From positions 8,455,763-8,519,762 of the forward strand of contig CM032660.1 of assembly GCA_019095985.1 (NCBI GenBank): a stretch of DNA of 64,000 bases. Reading direction: 5' to 3'. Positions 53,705 to 64,000 of the stretch are shown one piece after another (position 1 is the stretch's first letter; every line of letters begins with the position of its first letter). A program made the translations under genes and the position numbers. Source of the DNA: Streblospio benedicti. Taxonomy: Eukaryota > Annelida > Polychaeta > Spionida > Spionidae. Under the pieces are notes generated by a model. The model was not told the origin of the DNA, did not search any database, and saw only the letters and a list, made by a program, of their open reading frames with translations.

Positions 53705-56480
53705 GTAAGATTTTATACCCTTATTGTATGTAGATGATCTTACTTGTCCCCAGCTCTGACGCAGTGTCGATGCCTTAACATTGGTTGCGTAATATTGACC
53801 ACTTTCGCAATACATGTACCTATAAGTAAGATTACATTGACTCAATCTAAAACTACCCACCAGCCTGTTCGATTGGCTTGTTGCCATATTTAGTCCAAGC
53901 TCTGACAAGAAGCAAGATTTTGGCACCCTGAATATCAAGGACTCAATACATTTCTCAAAACTTGCTGAGGTGATGTTCTATATTCATTCATGGTGTTAGT
54001 TTTAGAAAAAGATTGTTAGAGTCAGAAAGTAGCATTATAACTGGTATTGTACAATCTCTTATGTTTTTAGACTCCATTTAAACCAAAATATGACATGATA
54101 AAGCCTTTTCTCTTGACAATGAATAGAACTGTGATAAATTAAATTACATTACTTAACAAATATTTCAAATACAAATGTGAGTTTTTACTATGTTCTGTAT
54201 ATAGCTGTACACGCAACCCTCTTGTTCTATGGATATGATCTTATGTTTTTGAAATATGTAGAAGATATCCGATATAAAATACTGTTATCTGTTATCTATA
54301 GATTGGATTTTGGACGAGTCAATATATAACTGATCTTGATTTCACTCGTTGGTGTATTACATGTATTAACAGTATGTGTAATTTTGACTTCATTGTGATA
54401 CAGTGCGCCGAAGAAGCCGTCGGATAGGAATAGGGATAGGAATTAACCTCAATTTGACCCTGCCCCGGCTATGATCAGAGCTGAGGACACCGGTAAGATT
54501 TTATACCCTAACTGTATGTATACGATCATACTTGTCCCCAGCTCTGACGCAGTGTCGATGCTTTAACGCCGTTAGGCTTTGTTGATAGAGACTGTCCTTT
54601 AACCCTTTTAATCACGTGAGTATAGCGATTAACCTTCAATCTTCAATCTTCTATCTTGAAACCCAAAATGCCCATAGGCGTACCGGGCCGTGCATTGATG
54701 TGTGCCATATTGTGCAAGGATAAAATATTATGTACACGATAAAAGATATGTGCTGTGAGTTAAAAACAAGGCTTTTTGAATTCTAAACAAGTGTCCAGGT
54801 TTCTTTCAATTTTGTCCATTTCAGTGGGGTGATCCAAAGTTTTGTTTAATTTTTTTATATATATATTTAATGTGACCATGTCCCCAGCTATGATCAGAGC
54901 TGAGGACACCGGTAAGATTTTATAACTTACATAAAATAGGCTTTTGTTAGAATGCTCAACTCTTATCTAGCGTAACCACTGTCGTGTTTTTCGATGCCAT
55001 GTCGTGCGCCTCACACACTCATTGTTTTCGTGGCATAGAAATATAAACTAGCCCTGGTCGTCTCCCCAATCACCATTAACGTCAATTTATAGCCCTTTTA
55101 GACCGGTCTGAATTAGCGGCCATTTTATATTGGCGTCTATCATGGGATTCGTTGGCACAGGGTCAGCGACCATTGGTGTTCTACCAATCACGTGATTGAA
55201 AATATCGCAGTTTGTGGTCTAGGATATTACCGTGCTGTGCTGTGGCAGATTTCTCCCCCACTTTGTGTTGAGGAGGGTATAACATTTATCAACTTGTAAC
55301 ATTGCATTGGGAACAAGGTTGTTACGGGTTCATCTAGAGTTTACGCCGGTGTTCATATAAACGTGTGTCTAGTAATTCAAAATTGATATTAAATGATAAA
55401 CAGAGATAGATTGTTATATCGTGAACTACAAACAACTTGTAAGAAAAAATAGAATAAAAAAGTCTCTTGTACATCCTTCAACAAGTGAAAACAAAATCCG
55501 GTGTGTGTGTGGGGGGGGGGGCAGAATAAGAAATAAAACAAACACAAACATATACAACAATAAGAAACAATACACATCACTTTAGCAATGTTCAATTCTA
55601 CTCTCACTGTTCTGGCAAGCAAGCTCCTACCACTGTATTATATATAAATATAGAAACAGTTGTTCATTTAACACTGTTGTTATGAAGCAATCTACAGCCA
55701 CTTAACCATGCGCCAAAAAGAGGTTGGTTCTTACAAATAAAAGTGCAGTTCTTATTTTTGCTCAGAGTGGTGTGCGTGGAATGATTTCATGCATTTTTAT
55801 AGATACTATTATGTTTGGTTCAGTCATTTTAACAATAGCACAGGGATTCAAAAATGACTGTTGCCATTTATTTCATTGGTGCTATCCCTCAACGTCTTGG
55901 GTTATTGAGAGCAATGCAGTTTTTTCCCGTGCACTCGTGATCACATCACGCCATAACCACTTCCACAAGGTTGCACTCTATGTCCTGGACGACCGTTATG
56001 AAGGTGCGGAATAATGTTTGGTCAATTGAATGTCTTCGTACGTCAAACCAATCATCAAAGAACACAGTTTGTTTGAACCGCTCATTTGTCTCCCACAGCC
56101 AAGTACACTTAGTACATGTACGAAGTGAACGCTCGGAAAGGCCTCTTTAAAGCGGACACAAGTGCGAGCCTCATATCAAGTATCCTATATATTAATACGC
56201 TAAACTTTGGACTTTGTTCGGCTATCCCCTCTTTCACCTGACTAGCTGGACGCCATCTGACTTTAGGAGATCGTTCATGGGTCTGTGTAGTTTTCCACGA
56301 ATATGTTTTTCATCGTTAAAATGGCCCTGATGGTTGTTAATTAGCGGTTTTATAACAAAAATAGCAGACAGCGGCAGCCATGACAGCGTCATGTGGAGTA
56401 GTGTGATGTCGTAAAGACGCCAAAGGCGTCACATGATTTTAATACTAGGGATTACCACCACTTTGCCAATTGGGCTATGT

Positions 56481-57440
56481 GTACATTAGAACCTTCAATC
56501 AAGACCACCCCTCTAAATACACCGCCTATATTATAAGATGGTTTATAATAGTCCCAAAGTCTTCATAAAAAGACCATTGCAAACATCCATAAAGAGACCA
56601 CCCCTATATTAAACGACTTGCCGCCAGTCCTTGGACAGTCTTAATAGGGATGTTCTACTGAAGTGTGTGAGAATATCTGTGCCATGGAGAGCATTATGTT
56701 CCCATTACCATAGACACTAATTTTTCATCCCATAGCTTTTGCATAATAGATGCCAAGTGCATATTCAGTGATCAATGACTTACTTGAGAAGATATACTTC
56801 TCCATCTGCGCCAAGTATACCACATCCAAGCTATGTGGTATAAGAACTACCCTATCTCAATTTACCTTCAGTCTTAAAGGTTGTTCCAAAACACTCTTTC
56901 TCCATATCATACTTGATACCTGGAAGGTGCTAAGTTGTCAGTACAATGAAGTGTGCCAATAGTATTTATTATTAAAAAAATTATTTGTATGTACTAACTA
57001 ACAGAGCCAACGCTACAAAGTATCACCCATGCCCACAATTTGCACAAAGGTGGTTGCTGGAGAAAAAGAGTGCTGTACTCATTTCATACACTTTACTCAA
57101 TATATCCCCTTTCTATGTCCATGGATAGGTGGTGGTGTTGTCAGCACGTGGGCAAGTGTCGTCAGGACAAGGGTGCTTGAAAATAAAAATGCTGTAAAAA
57201 ACATATTTACACACTCACCAAATATATCTTTTTTCTATTCCCATGGGTGGCATTGTGTTCCCATTTACACGGACACTAAGATTTCCTTCCTTAGATTTTC
57301 ATTTAACATGCCAAGTCAATGGATTTCACCAATGAGTTAGTTGGGATTGACGTATACGATTATGAAACTGGAGTGATTCAACGTGATTCTCTTCATGCCT
57401 CTCTGACCACACGGGTATAAGCTAGTATATATGAATGTAC
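56481..57440. repeat. Duplicated block A
   Basis: Its left part (56481-57115) recurs at 57740-58400 and its right part (57120-57430) at 59250-59560. The left part begins with a diverged AGAACCTC-family MITE. Several long matching stretches hold phrases such as CATAGACACTAATTTTTCAT and GCCAAGTCAATGGATTTCAC. No long reading frame is shared by the copies, so this is probably a noncoding repeat or an unidentified transposon. Confidence 0.8.
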
Positions 57441-57739
57441 ATTGTACATCAACTAATTGACCAATATGCATACCTATAACCCTTTAACAAAGTTGAATTA
57501 AGGGGGGTTAGAAATATAACATTACCATCTTTATGAGTAGTAGGTCAAATGATATTTCATTTTTTTCCAGCTGTGCGTTTTGTTATCTATCAATGTAATC
57601 TACATCATTTCACATGGTCTACAAATCATTTTGGGTTGAATGACTTAAATTTGCATGTGTAAACCAATCCCATCCCTGTAAGCCGTATGGCACGTCATCC
57701 AAAGACGTGGTGGTTAGCTATCAGAGTGTCAGACACCCA

Positions 57740-58400
57740 CAGCCCAACCCCATAAAAAGACCATTGCAATTGTCTCTAAAGAGACCACCCCTATATTAAA
57801 CCACTTGACGCCAGTCCTTGGGCAGTCTTCATATGAATGTTCTACTGATGTGTGTGAGAATATCTGTGGTATGGAGAGCATTATGTGCCCATTAGCATAG
57901 ACACTAATTTTTCATCCCATAGCTTTTGCATACTAGATGCCAAGTGCACTGTCAGTGATGACTTATATGAGATTGAGGTATCCTCATACGAGCTTTAAGT
58001 CGGAGTTAATCCAGATAGTTCTCCGTCTGCGCCAAGTATACTACATCCAAGCTCAGAAATCCATAGCTTGATCTCTTGCCTCTTGCTCATTCCAAAAGAT
58101 TCTATATTGTGGTATAAGAAACTTCCCTTTCTCAATTTACCTTCAGTCTTAAAGTTTGTTTCAAAACACTCTTTCTCCACAGCATACTTGATTCTTGGAA
58201 GGTGCTAAGTTGTCAGTGCAATGAAGTGGGCCAATATTATTTATTATTCATTTGTATGTACTAACTAGCAAAAGTGGTCAGAGCCAACGTTACAAAGTTT
58301 CACCCATGCCCTCAATTTGCACAAGGGTGGGTGCTGGAGAAAAAGAGTGCCGTACTTATTTCATACACTTTACTCAATATATTCCTGTCCTAATTCCATG
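57740..58400. repeat. Duplicated block B
   Basis: Diverged copy of 56481-57115, with about 100 extra bases near 57975-58100. The copies differ at many positions, so the duplication is old enough not to be an assembly artefact. Confidence 0.8.
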
Positions 58401-59249
58401 GAAAGCATGATACATAAACACTTACTTTTCCTACCTTAGCTGTGACTAAAATGACTTGGCTGTGACCTAATTGTACACACATGTACATGGAGTGACTGTT
58501 CCTGTAGTCATGTTATAGTAATCGGGTGTATGGATGCTTGCAAGATTAATATAATTTATTACTATTATGGTTGGACGTAATTGACAGAACCTAAGTATTA
58601 AAAGGACTTCACTACATATGTGTATTGTGTAAGTATCAAAATTTGTCGGTATCTGGGCTATGCCAATGTGTATGTGGCTTCAAGCAGGATGAGAGGTGCT
58701 GTTAGGATGGGAATCATACAGGACTTGGCGTTCAGTGGCAGATTTGAGGCTGAGCTTTTTTAGGACAAGGGTGGGTGCTATCAGGACGATGGGTGGGAGT
58801 GGATGGTGTAGACTAGTGGTGAAGACCTGAACTACGTAATATGTATTTGTTGTTAATTAGTGGTCTGTGGATGGGGGGATGTTGGCAGGTACTATCAGGA
58901 AGTGGTTGGACATTGCGGAGTGGCCTTTACTTTTGGATGGTTGGTGTCTTGACTTTCTTTTCATCATCGACTGTTGTTAAATGGTTCTGAAAACCTCCGC
59001 CAATGAATGCTTAGGTTTGTTGTGTAGTTAGTGTGTTAACATTATTCAGGTGTTTGTAGTTTGTACTCTCTAAATAAGAATACTTATAGCTAATGTTAGG
59101 GAAAAATCACAATGACTTTGATTTTCACTGGCTATTACAGAGGATGGTCACCCTGCCATGTTTATGTAGTAAAAAAACCTGCCTTTCAATGAATGACGCC
59201 TTGCCTTGTACTTGGATGTTTTGTGTATGGGGATGCTGTCAGGGTGCTT

Positions 59250-59560
59250 TCAGGATGGGTGGTGGTGCTGTCAAGACGTGGGCAAGTGTCGTCAGGACAA
59301 GGGTGTTTGAAAATAAAATGCCGCAAAAAACATATTTATACATTCACCAAATATATCTTTTTTCTATGCCCATGGAGGGCATTGTGTTCCCATTTACATG
59401 GACACTGACATTTTCTCCCGTAGATTTTCATTTAGCATGCCAAGTCAATGGATTTCACCAATGATTTGGTTGGGATCTACTTATACGATTACGTAACTGG
59501 AGTGATTCAATGTGGTTCTCAGGGTGCATCTTTGACTACACGGGTATAAGCTAGTTTCTT
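59250..59560. repeat. Duplicated block C
   Basis: Diverged copy of 57120-57430, including GTGGGCAAGTGTCGTCAGGA and CACACGGGTATAAGCTAGT-like ends. Around it, short phrases of the GGTGCTGTCAGGA type recur at 58690-58800, 58890 and 59230. Confidence 0.8.
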
Positions 59561-59847
59561 ATTTAATACGCATTTCAATATTGTAAAAGTATATGGAATA
59601 CTTAAGTTATGGCCTGTGAACGGCACTATATTCAAATATCTAACAATAGACAAGTTTAACGCACTTTTTAGGGGTTTAACGCGAACACGAAGTGCATTTC
59701 AGATATCTGTACATGATAACGCACATTGCGTGAAGTGAGCTCCTTTAAAACTACCACTTAAACGCCCCCCATTTCACTTGAGTTGTTGATTTAGATCATT
59801 TTTTTTGTTGCTTTTCTGAGTCGTCTGGAGGGCTAACTTGATACTCG

Positions 59848-60246
59848 TCAGGTCTTTCTGCTTAAATGCAGCATTGCTGACAAAATGCATAAAGACGTTC
59901 CCGTTTTAAGGTCTGTTATTGCTGAATGGTCCCATGAGCCTGCTTTTTCAACCAGTCCATGAGAAACGTCACAGACCTTTATTCCAGACGACCCCACATG
60001 GTTTGGCCACAAAATATGCATACGAGGCACCATAAAAAGGCTGCCAAAAATTGTTTTCTCATTTCGGGCGTCTTCTGCGGCATCTGGAGCTATGTGAAAT
60101 TCGGGGTTTAGGAAACTGATGTAGCTAGACTGTCTAAATATAGGGAGGGAAACCGTGTATTTGAGATTATCCACAAGAATCAATAAGTGTTGACTATTAG
60201 GAACTTGTTTCCTTTGTTTCTTTTCACCTGCTACCAGAATAAACAT
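59848..60246 (-). other. Open reading frame of 132 codons, unassigned
   Basis: Long for this AT-rich region and with protein-like composition (PRMHILWPNHVGSSGIKVCD, SHGLVEKAGSWDH). I recognise no family, and no splice partners are obvious. It may be a decayed transposon fragment or a chance frame. Confidence 0.25.
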
Positions 60247-60915
60247 GTTAATTGATCACGCCCATGCTGAAGTGTTACACAAACTTGCGTCTGGTTCGAT
60301 ACCAAGGTTAAGTTGCTATTTAATTGGTGTAGTAAAGTAATCATATACAATTCTGCTGCGTTCTCACTGTAATATAACGTAAAATGTTGCAAATACCCCC
60401 TCCCCCAACCCACCCACACGAGTCTATCAAGTTAGAAAAAAATCACACTACAATATTTTCAAAGCCCGTTGTGCATGTTGGTGTAATTTTTGTGTCTATT
60501 CTAGATGAGACAGATGCGCACTGTGGTATCAAAATTCTTCTCTTTGTAATAACAATGCGAGTATTCTGTTATATCGACTGTCTTTTTCAATAGATAATTA
60601 TCAAGGTGTGAATGTGTGCCACCAATAATTATTTTTGGCATTTGGGCACTCACGTCAACATGTAAACTTGTTGCGAGAATATAGTGGTTTACTGTAATTT
60701 GCTCAATATAGACCATATGCATTACTATAATAGCAGCGACTAGACAGGCGCATAAAACATTTGTAGGACGAGTGGTTGCCTAGCAATTATTACTAGTTGT
60801 CAATGCAATGCAAAGCAATACTTGCTTCATTGTAACCTATGTCTTGCAAGATTATTTGCATTCTTTGTGCCATGGCATTGGACATACACACAAGTCCCTA
60901 AAAGGCAGTAACATA

Positions 60916-62661
60916 ATGGCTGCACAAGTATCTCGCTTTGCAGAAACGCAGCTTGAAATAAAAACAGCATTTATATATGGATCTTCGAAACATGCTCACT
61001 TTGGCATATTTCACAAAGCATTACTTTACGGAGAAATGGAATTCATACAGAGTGTACTCCAAAATATCACAACAGAAGAAAAACAATTCATCATAAACGA
61101 AAAGGTTACATTTGAGGGATCAATGTTGAAGAACTTGACGACAAGAAACAGTGCAGCAATTGTATTGTGGGAAATTCCACTAGCAATGGCTGCATACAGT
61201 GGAAATTTCCATTTGTTTGAATACTTGTTGAGGGAAGGGGCAGATGACCTTCAGGAGGATTTCCATGGAAACACAATAGTACACAATCTAGTTTTACTGT
61301 CCAGGGATGCGCCTGTGACTGCCTGTAGAATGTACCGTCTGCTTATCTTTCATGTTAACATGGCATCCACAAAGACCTGTTTACTAGAAAAGAAGAACAA
61401 AGACACCCTCACAGCATTGGAATTTGCAGCTGACTTATGCCTACCGGAAATTCTGTCGTGCATACTAAACACGGAGGGCGTGTATGTGTTTGAGGAAGGT
61501 ATAATTGGAAGCTACAAGCGTGTAAAATATAGCGTTGATGTCTTGAAATATTGTTCAAACGCTAATATTTTCGAGCGCATCTCTAAACCTTCTTGGAATC
61601 AGCTTGCGCGATATGAAAGCTCACAGCTTTTAACAACCGAACCCATGAAGTCATTTATTGAGCATTTCTCGTCGCAACGGAAAGGATTTCTTCGTTTGTG
61701 GTTTCTATGCAGCCAAATATCGGTGTGCGCATCGTTAAGTCATATGTTTTTGTACATGGACAACATACATATGCCAGCGTTCACAATATCGTTACTGCTA
61801 TTCTGTGGCATTCTATTGACACAGGACGTTACAATGTGGATCAGTACATTAAAGACATGCATTTGTTCAAAAACTCTGCACAGACACGCGTTGAAGGAAC
61901 CCGCATACGTGAGTTTGACGGGTCAAAGAATCAGCCAAACTGTCTTTCTAGTGGTTACAATACTGACGTGCACGGTCGACTTAAGTATCGTTCACTGTGC
62001 AAGAAAACAAGTAGCCATGGAATTTCTGCATGTTCTTGGCTGTTCACAGGCTGTCCTTCACATGATGTTCTTCCTGACACTATTTGAAGAAACAGGACAC
62101 TTGATTTTGATCATCAACAAAATGCTGCGCCAGCTCGTGAGCTACATGGCCGTAGGTTCTCTTACATATTTTGGCGTCGCATTGTGTATATTTACACTAC
62201 AAACCCAACCCAGTTGTGATCTGACACCAGAAAACGCTTCTAACATCTCTGTGCAAGCTCTTAAGGCTCACGGCATATATACCTCAATATACGAAACTCT
62301 TATCTTGGCGTTAGGACTCAAACTACCAGACGACATTTACTTCCGGGATTCGATGATCCCAGAACTATCCATAGTGGTGTTTCTTATATTGGTTCTGTAC
62401 ATGACGCTTTTGATGCTGAACTTGTTGATAGCTATACTCACGGATAGTGTACAAGATGTAAACAAGTACAAAAGCATACTTATTGTACTGCAGAAGCTCA
62501 GTGTACTGTCATTTGCCTTCGAAGGGACACGGCATAATCTGGTTGTTATTGGCATTAGTATTATCAAACGACTTTTGGGTATTCCAGTACCAGCTAAAAG
62601 ACTCATTAACATATACACCTTACAAGACATACATGAGTTTGACAGATTAGTGGTTAAGTGA
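60916..62661 (+). CDS. TRPV-like cation channel, intronless
   Basis: Predicted plasma-membrane channel subunit of 581 residues from the ATG at 60916 (A at -3, G at +4); an in-frame ATG at 60808 would add 36 residues without clear similarity. Counting from 60808, ankyrin-like units lie at about 60-230 (WEIPLAMAAYSGNFHLFEYL, KKNKDTLTALEFAADLCLPE). The TRPV-type linker is at about 240-290 (SQLLTTEPMKSFIEHF), S1-S4 at about 297-425, S5 441-464, pore 495-509 and S6 519-545 (LLMLNLLIAILTDSV). NAS and NIS before the pore helix are likely glycosylation sites. The ankyrin region is shorter than in vertebrate TRPV, and the C-terminal tail is only about 70 residues. The filter region reads ALGLKLPDD where many TRPVs have TIGMGDL, putting a lysine in the pore. 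One long exon suggests origin by retroposition or a lineage of intronless channels. It appears intact. Confidence 0.88.
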   Translation: MAAQVSRFAETQLEIKTAFIYGSSKHAHFGIFHKALLYGEMEFIQSVLQNITTEEKQFIINEKVTFEGSMLKNLTTRNSAAIVLWEIPLAMAAYSGNFHLFEYLLREGADDLQEDFHGNTIVHNLVLLSRDAPVTACRMYRLLIFHVNMASTKTCLLEKKNKDTLTALEFAADLCLPEILSCILNTEGVYVFEEGIIGSYKRVKYSVDVLKYCSNANIFERISKPSWNQLARYESSQLLTTEPMKSFIEHFSSQRKGFLRLWFLCSQISVCASLSHMFLYMDNIHMPAFTISLLLFCGILLTQDVTMWISTLKTCICSKTLHRHALKEPAYVSLTGQRISQTVFLVVTILTCTVDLSIVHCARKQVAMEFLHVLGCSQAVLHMMFFLTLFEETGHLILIINKMLRQLVSYMAVGSLTYFGVALCIFTLQTQPSCDLTPENASNISVQALKAHGIYTSIYETLILALGLKLPDDIYFRDSMIPELSIVVFLILVLYMTLLMLNLLIAILTDSVQDVNKYKSILIVLQKLSVLSFAFEGTRHNLVVIGISIIKRLLGIPVPAKRLINIYTLQDIHEFDRLVVK

Positions 62662-62663
62662 TT

Positions 62664-62720
62664 GTGAAGAATAGGCAAATATTTATTTGTTTGTGAAGAA
62701 TAGGCAAATATTTATTACAC
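62664..62720 (+). repeat. Short tandem duplication after the TRPV-like stop
   Basis: GTGAAGAATAGGCAAATATT occurs twice in tandem (period 29-30) directly after the stop codon. No classical AATAAA is seen nearby. Confidence 0.85.
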
Positions 62721-63101
62721 ATGTGTGTTTTCTCCAATTCAAACTATTTTCGAACCATCTTTCTCTATAACACGTCTCATAGCAACACGTATACATATAC
62801 ACTGAAGTAATAGCTTCCATTCAACTACACTGCTTGGTCATGGAAGGAACGATGGTAGGATGGTATTGTGTATAAGTTTTGCTTTTTACATTAGTTATAT
62901 TTGCATTGTGTGTTTTCCTTCAATATTGGAAGTATTTTGTCTGCCAACGTGTACACTCTGATAAAGTTAAAATGGAGTTGGAAATATCCAACATTGTTAG
63001 AATTTGCAAGTGGTTTATTATTTGTTCGTCGTCCTAATATTGATTGAACATGAAGAGATACAATCAACATGCAGAAGTTGCGTGGTGACACGATGGCCTT
63101 T

Positions 63102-63181
63102 TCACTGACACTTGCACTGGTCACAGCCGTCAGCGTCTTTCTGCAGGACACAGTCCAACGCACAGTCTAGCTTAGGACACG
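63102..63181 (-). CDS. Terminal exon of an antistasin-like cysteine-rich protein
   Basis: On the minus strand an acceptor (gtgtttcag) is followed by CPKLDCALDCVLQKDADGCD, then QCKCQ and TGA at 63104-63102. The spacing C-x4-C-x3-C-x7/8-DGCxxCxC is that of an antistasin-like domain (as in CPxLxCxLxCxxGFxxDxxGCxxCxC), small secreted protease-inhibitor modules often found in arrays. Two bases of a split codon enter from the previous exon, which must lie further right, probably beyond the window. The lack of hydrophobic sequence after the domain fits a secreted protein ending in this module. Confidence 0.72.
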
Positions 63182-63569
63182 CTGAAACACATAGGGTACA
63201 ACGTCTGTTTAAAACGAAGTACTTTTAATCATTGGCAACAATTCCTAAACGATAAACATTGCATCATTTATAACATAAATTGAAAGTGTCTTGTCCACAC
63301 TATTTTTGACGGGCGAATCGTCCACATCGGGAACAATTGTTTTCATTTTTGTTCAATATTAAACCATCTATTTTGATTCTAATACAGAAATCCTAACCCT
63401 GCAATGATCAATAGTGAGTAGGTTTTGACCCGTATGATGTATGCCATAAATGTCTCACTTACTTTATTCTGATGGTTGTAATGACCCATTGCTACAATCT
63501 AGGCACAACAATGTAATATCCTCTTTCTCTTAATAAGTTTTAAAATGAACATTTTTGCTAGCACTTCCT

Positions 63570-64000
63570 ATAAGCGAGGGGCACATTCCACCGCAAGGTG
63601 GGTCTACAGCTACTCTACGACCAAAAACTTCTTTTACGACCACCCTGCGTCATGGCCTAACCGTAAGGAGGCAGTGTGGAGACCTTACGCGAAACGCAAA
63701 GGATTTAACTGCACGTTGTCGGCGCAGACACAGTACTGGGGCCGTGCGTTCCCTGTACCATGAACGTGCCGATCCCGTACCTTTGTGATCACACGGTGCG
63801 TAGAGCGTAAGTTGTACGCGAGTACATCGCACGTTCTGTGCAAGTTGATTTTACGGCCACCTCAATAAAACCCACTCCCTGTCCCGACGCATTCCTAACG
63901 CACGGGGCCCGTGCGTATGTGCCCACTACTGTACTTTTATCAATGCATGCGGAAAACGCCGTAGACGCCGCAGACCTCAACACGCCTTGCGGCGACCACC
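63570..64000. mobile_element. GC-rich repeat, probable DNA transposon end
   Basis: Sudden rise in G+C and CpG with phrases such as GGGGCACATTCCACCGCAAG and CGTAAGGAGGCAGTGTGGAG, which I associate with nonautonomous DNA elements in marine invertebrate genomes. Overlapping short frames on both strands are the result of composition. The right end is cut by the window. Confidence 0.4.

Larger units (their letters stand above)
51040..54950 (+). repeat. Array of repeated splice-site-flanked 24-nt blocks
   Basis: A core of about 50 bp occurs five times in one orientation: TGACCCTGTCCCCAG, then a 24-nt block starting CTATGATCAGAGC, then GTAAGATTTTATA. The 24-nt blocks are at 51131-51154, 52030-52053, 53681-53704, 54469-54492 and 54888-54911. 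The first four sit in a longer diverged unit of about 0.8-0.9 kb. In the fifth, only the core matches while both flanks are unrelated. CAG before and GTAAGA after look like splice acceptor and donor; copy 4 has CGG in place of CAG. The block reads openly in only one phase (MIRAEDT). Other CCCCAG-CTCT blocks recur at 51599, 51828, 53747 and 54535. A gap and a LINE fragment interrupt the array. Confidence 0.85.

Noticed and set aside
55724-56104. Plus-strand frame of 96 codons at 55724-56014 and a minus-strand stretch over the same region (FDDWFDVRRHSIDQ)
   Set aside because: Two overlapping frames on opposite strands, neither with a recognisable family. Possibly an old transposase relic, but not supportable.
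63545-63983. Overlapping frames on both strands near the right edge
   Set aside because: GC-rich repeat sequence with few chance stops; no domain recognised.

Overview
This window is nuclear DNA from an animal. It is AT-rich, gene-sparse and interrupted by long introns with GT/AG borders. It carries tRNA-headed SINEs, TA- and TTA-flanked MITEs, LINE and probable Penelope-like fragments, and two 100-base assembly gaps. The gene set (SMYD4, an SLC13 carboxylate transporter, an intronless TRPV-like channel) and the repeat types suggest a marine bilaterian invertebrate such as a spiralian, cephalochordate or hemichordate. I cannot fix the species.

Layout. (1) 331-12038, minus strand: a SMYD4-like SET/MYND/TPR protein in 14 exons whose C-terminal end runs off the left edge. 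The exons join in one frame for 604 codons and are far richer in G+C than the introns. (2) 12-17.8 kb: no gene seen; SINE and low-complexity relics. (3) 17.8-19.2 kb, plus strand: a compact gene for a secreted-looking protein with WDYC cysteine repeats. It has a promoter with a 14-bp E-box palindrome and a TATA-like box, and a poly(A) signal, but its frame is interrupted. (4) 19.2-28 kb: inverted repeats, MITEs and a nested duplication around a probable Penelope-like element. (5) 28.1-46.2 kb, plus strand: an SLC13 sodium-coupled di/tricarboxylate transporter. Sixteen exons join in frame, including three microexons of 30, 30 and 21 nt. The first coding exon was not found. (6) 46.2-50.9 kb: long 3' region and a SINE. 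(7) 51-54.95 kb: an unusual array in which a core of about 50 bp occurs five times. Each copy holds a 24-nt block set between splice-acceptor-like and splice-donor-like sequence (the acceptor is lost in one copy). An assembly gap and a LINE fragment interrupt the array. (8) 56.5-59.6 kb: diverged tandem duplications with no recognised gene. (9) 60.8-62.7 kb, plus strand: an intronless TRPV-like channel with an odd pore. (10) 63.10-63.18 kb, minus strand: the terminal coding exon of a small antistasin-like cysteine-rich protein that continues past the right edge.

The genes do not form an operon or shared pathway. The parts most worth following are the microexon-like array at 51-55 kb, the repeated duplication of exon edges with their splice donors in SMYD4 (one donor overlaps a MITE target site), the microexon cluster in the SLC13 cytoplasmic loop, and the TRPV-like channel with a lysine in its selectivity filter.
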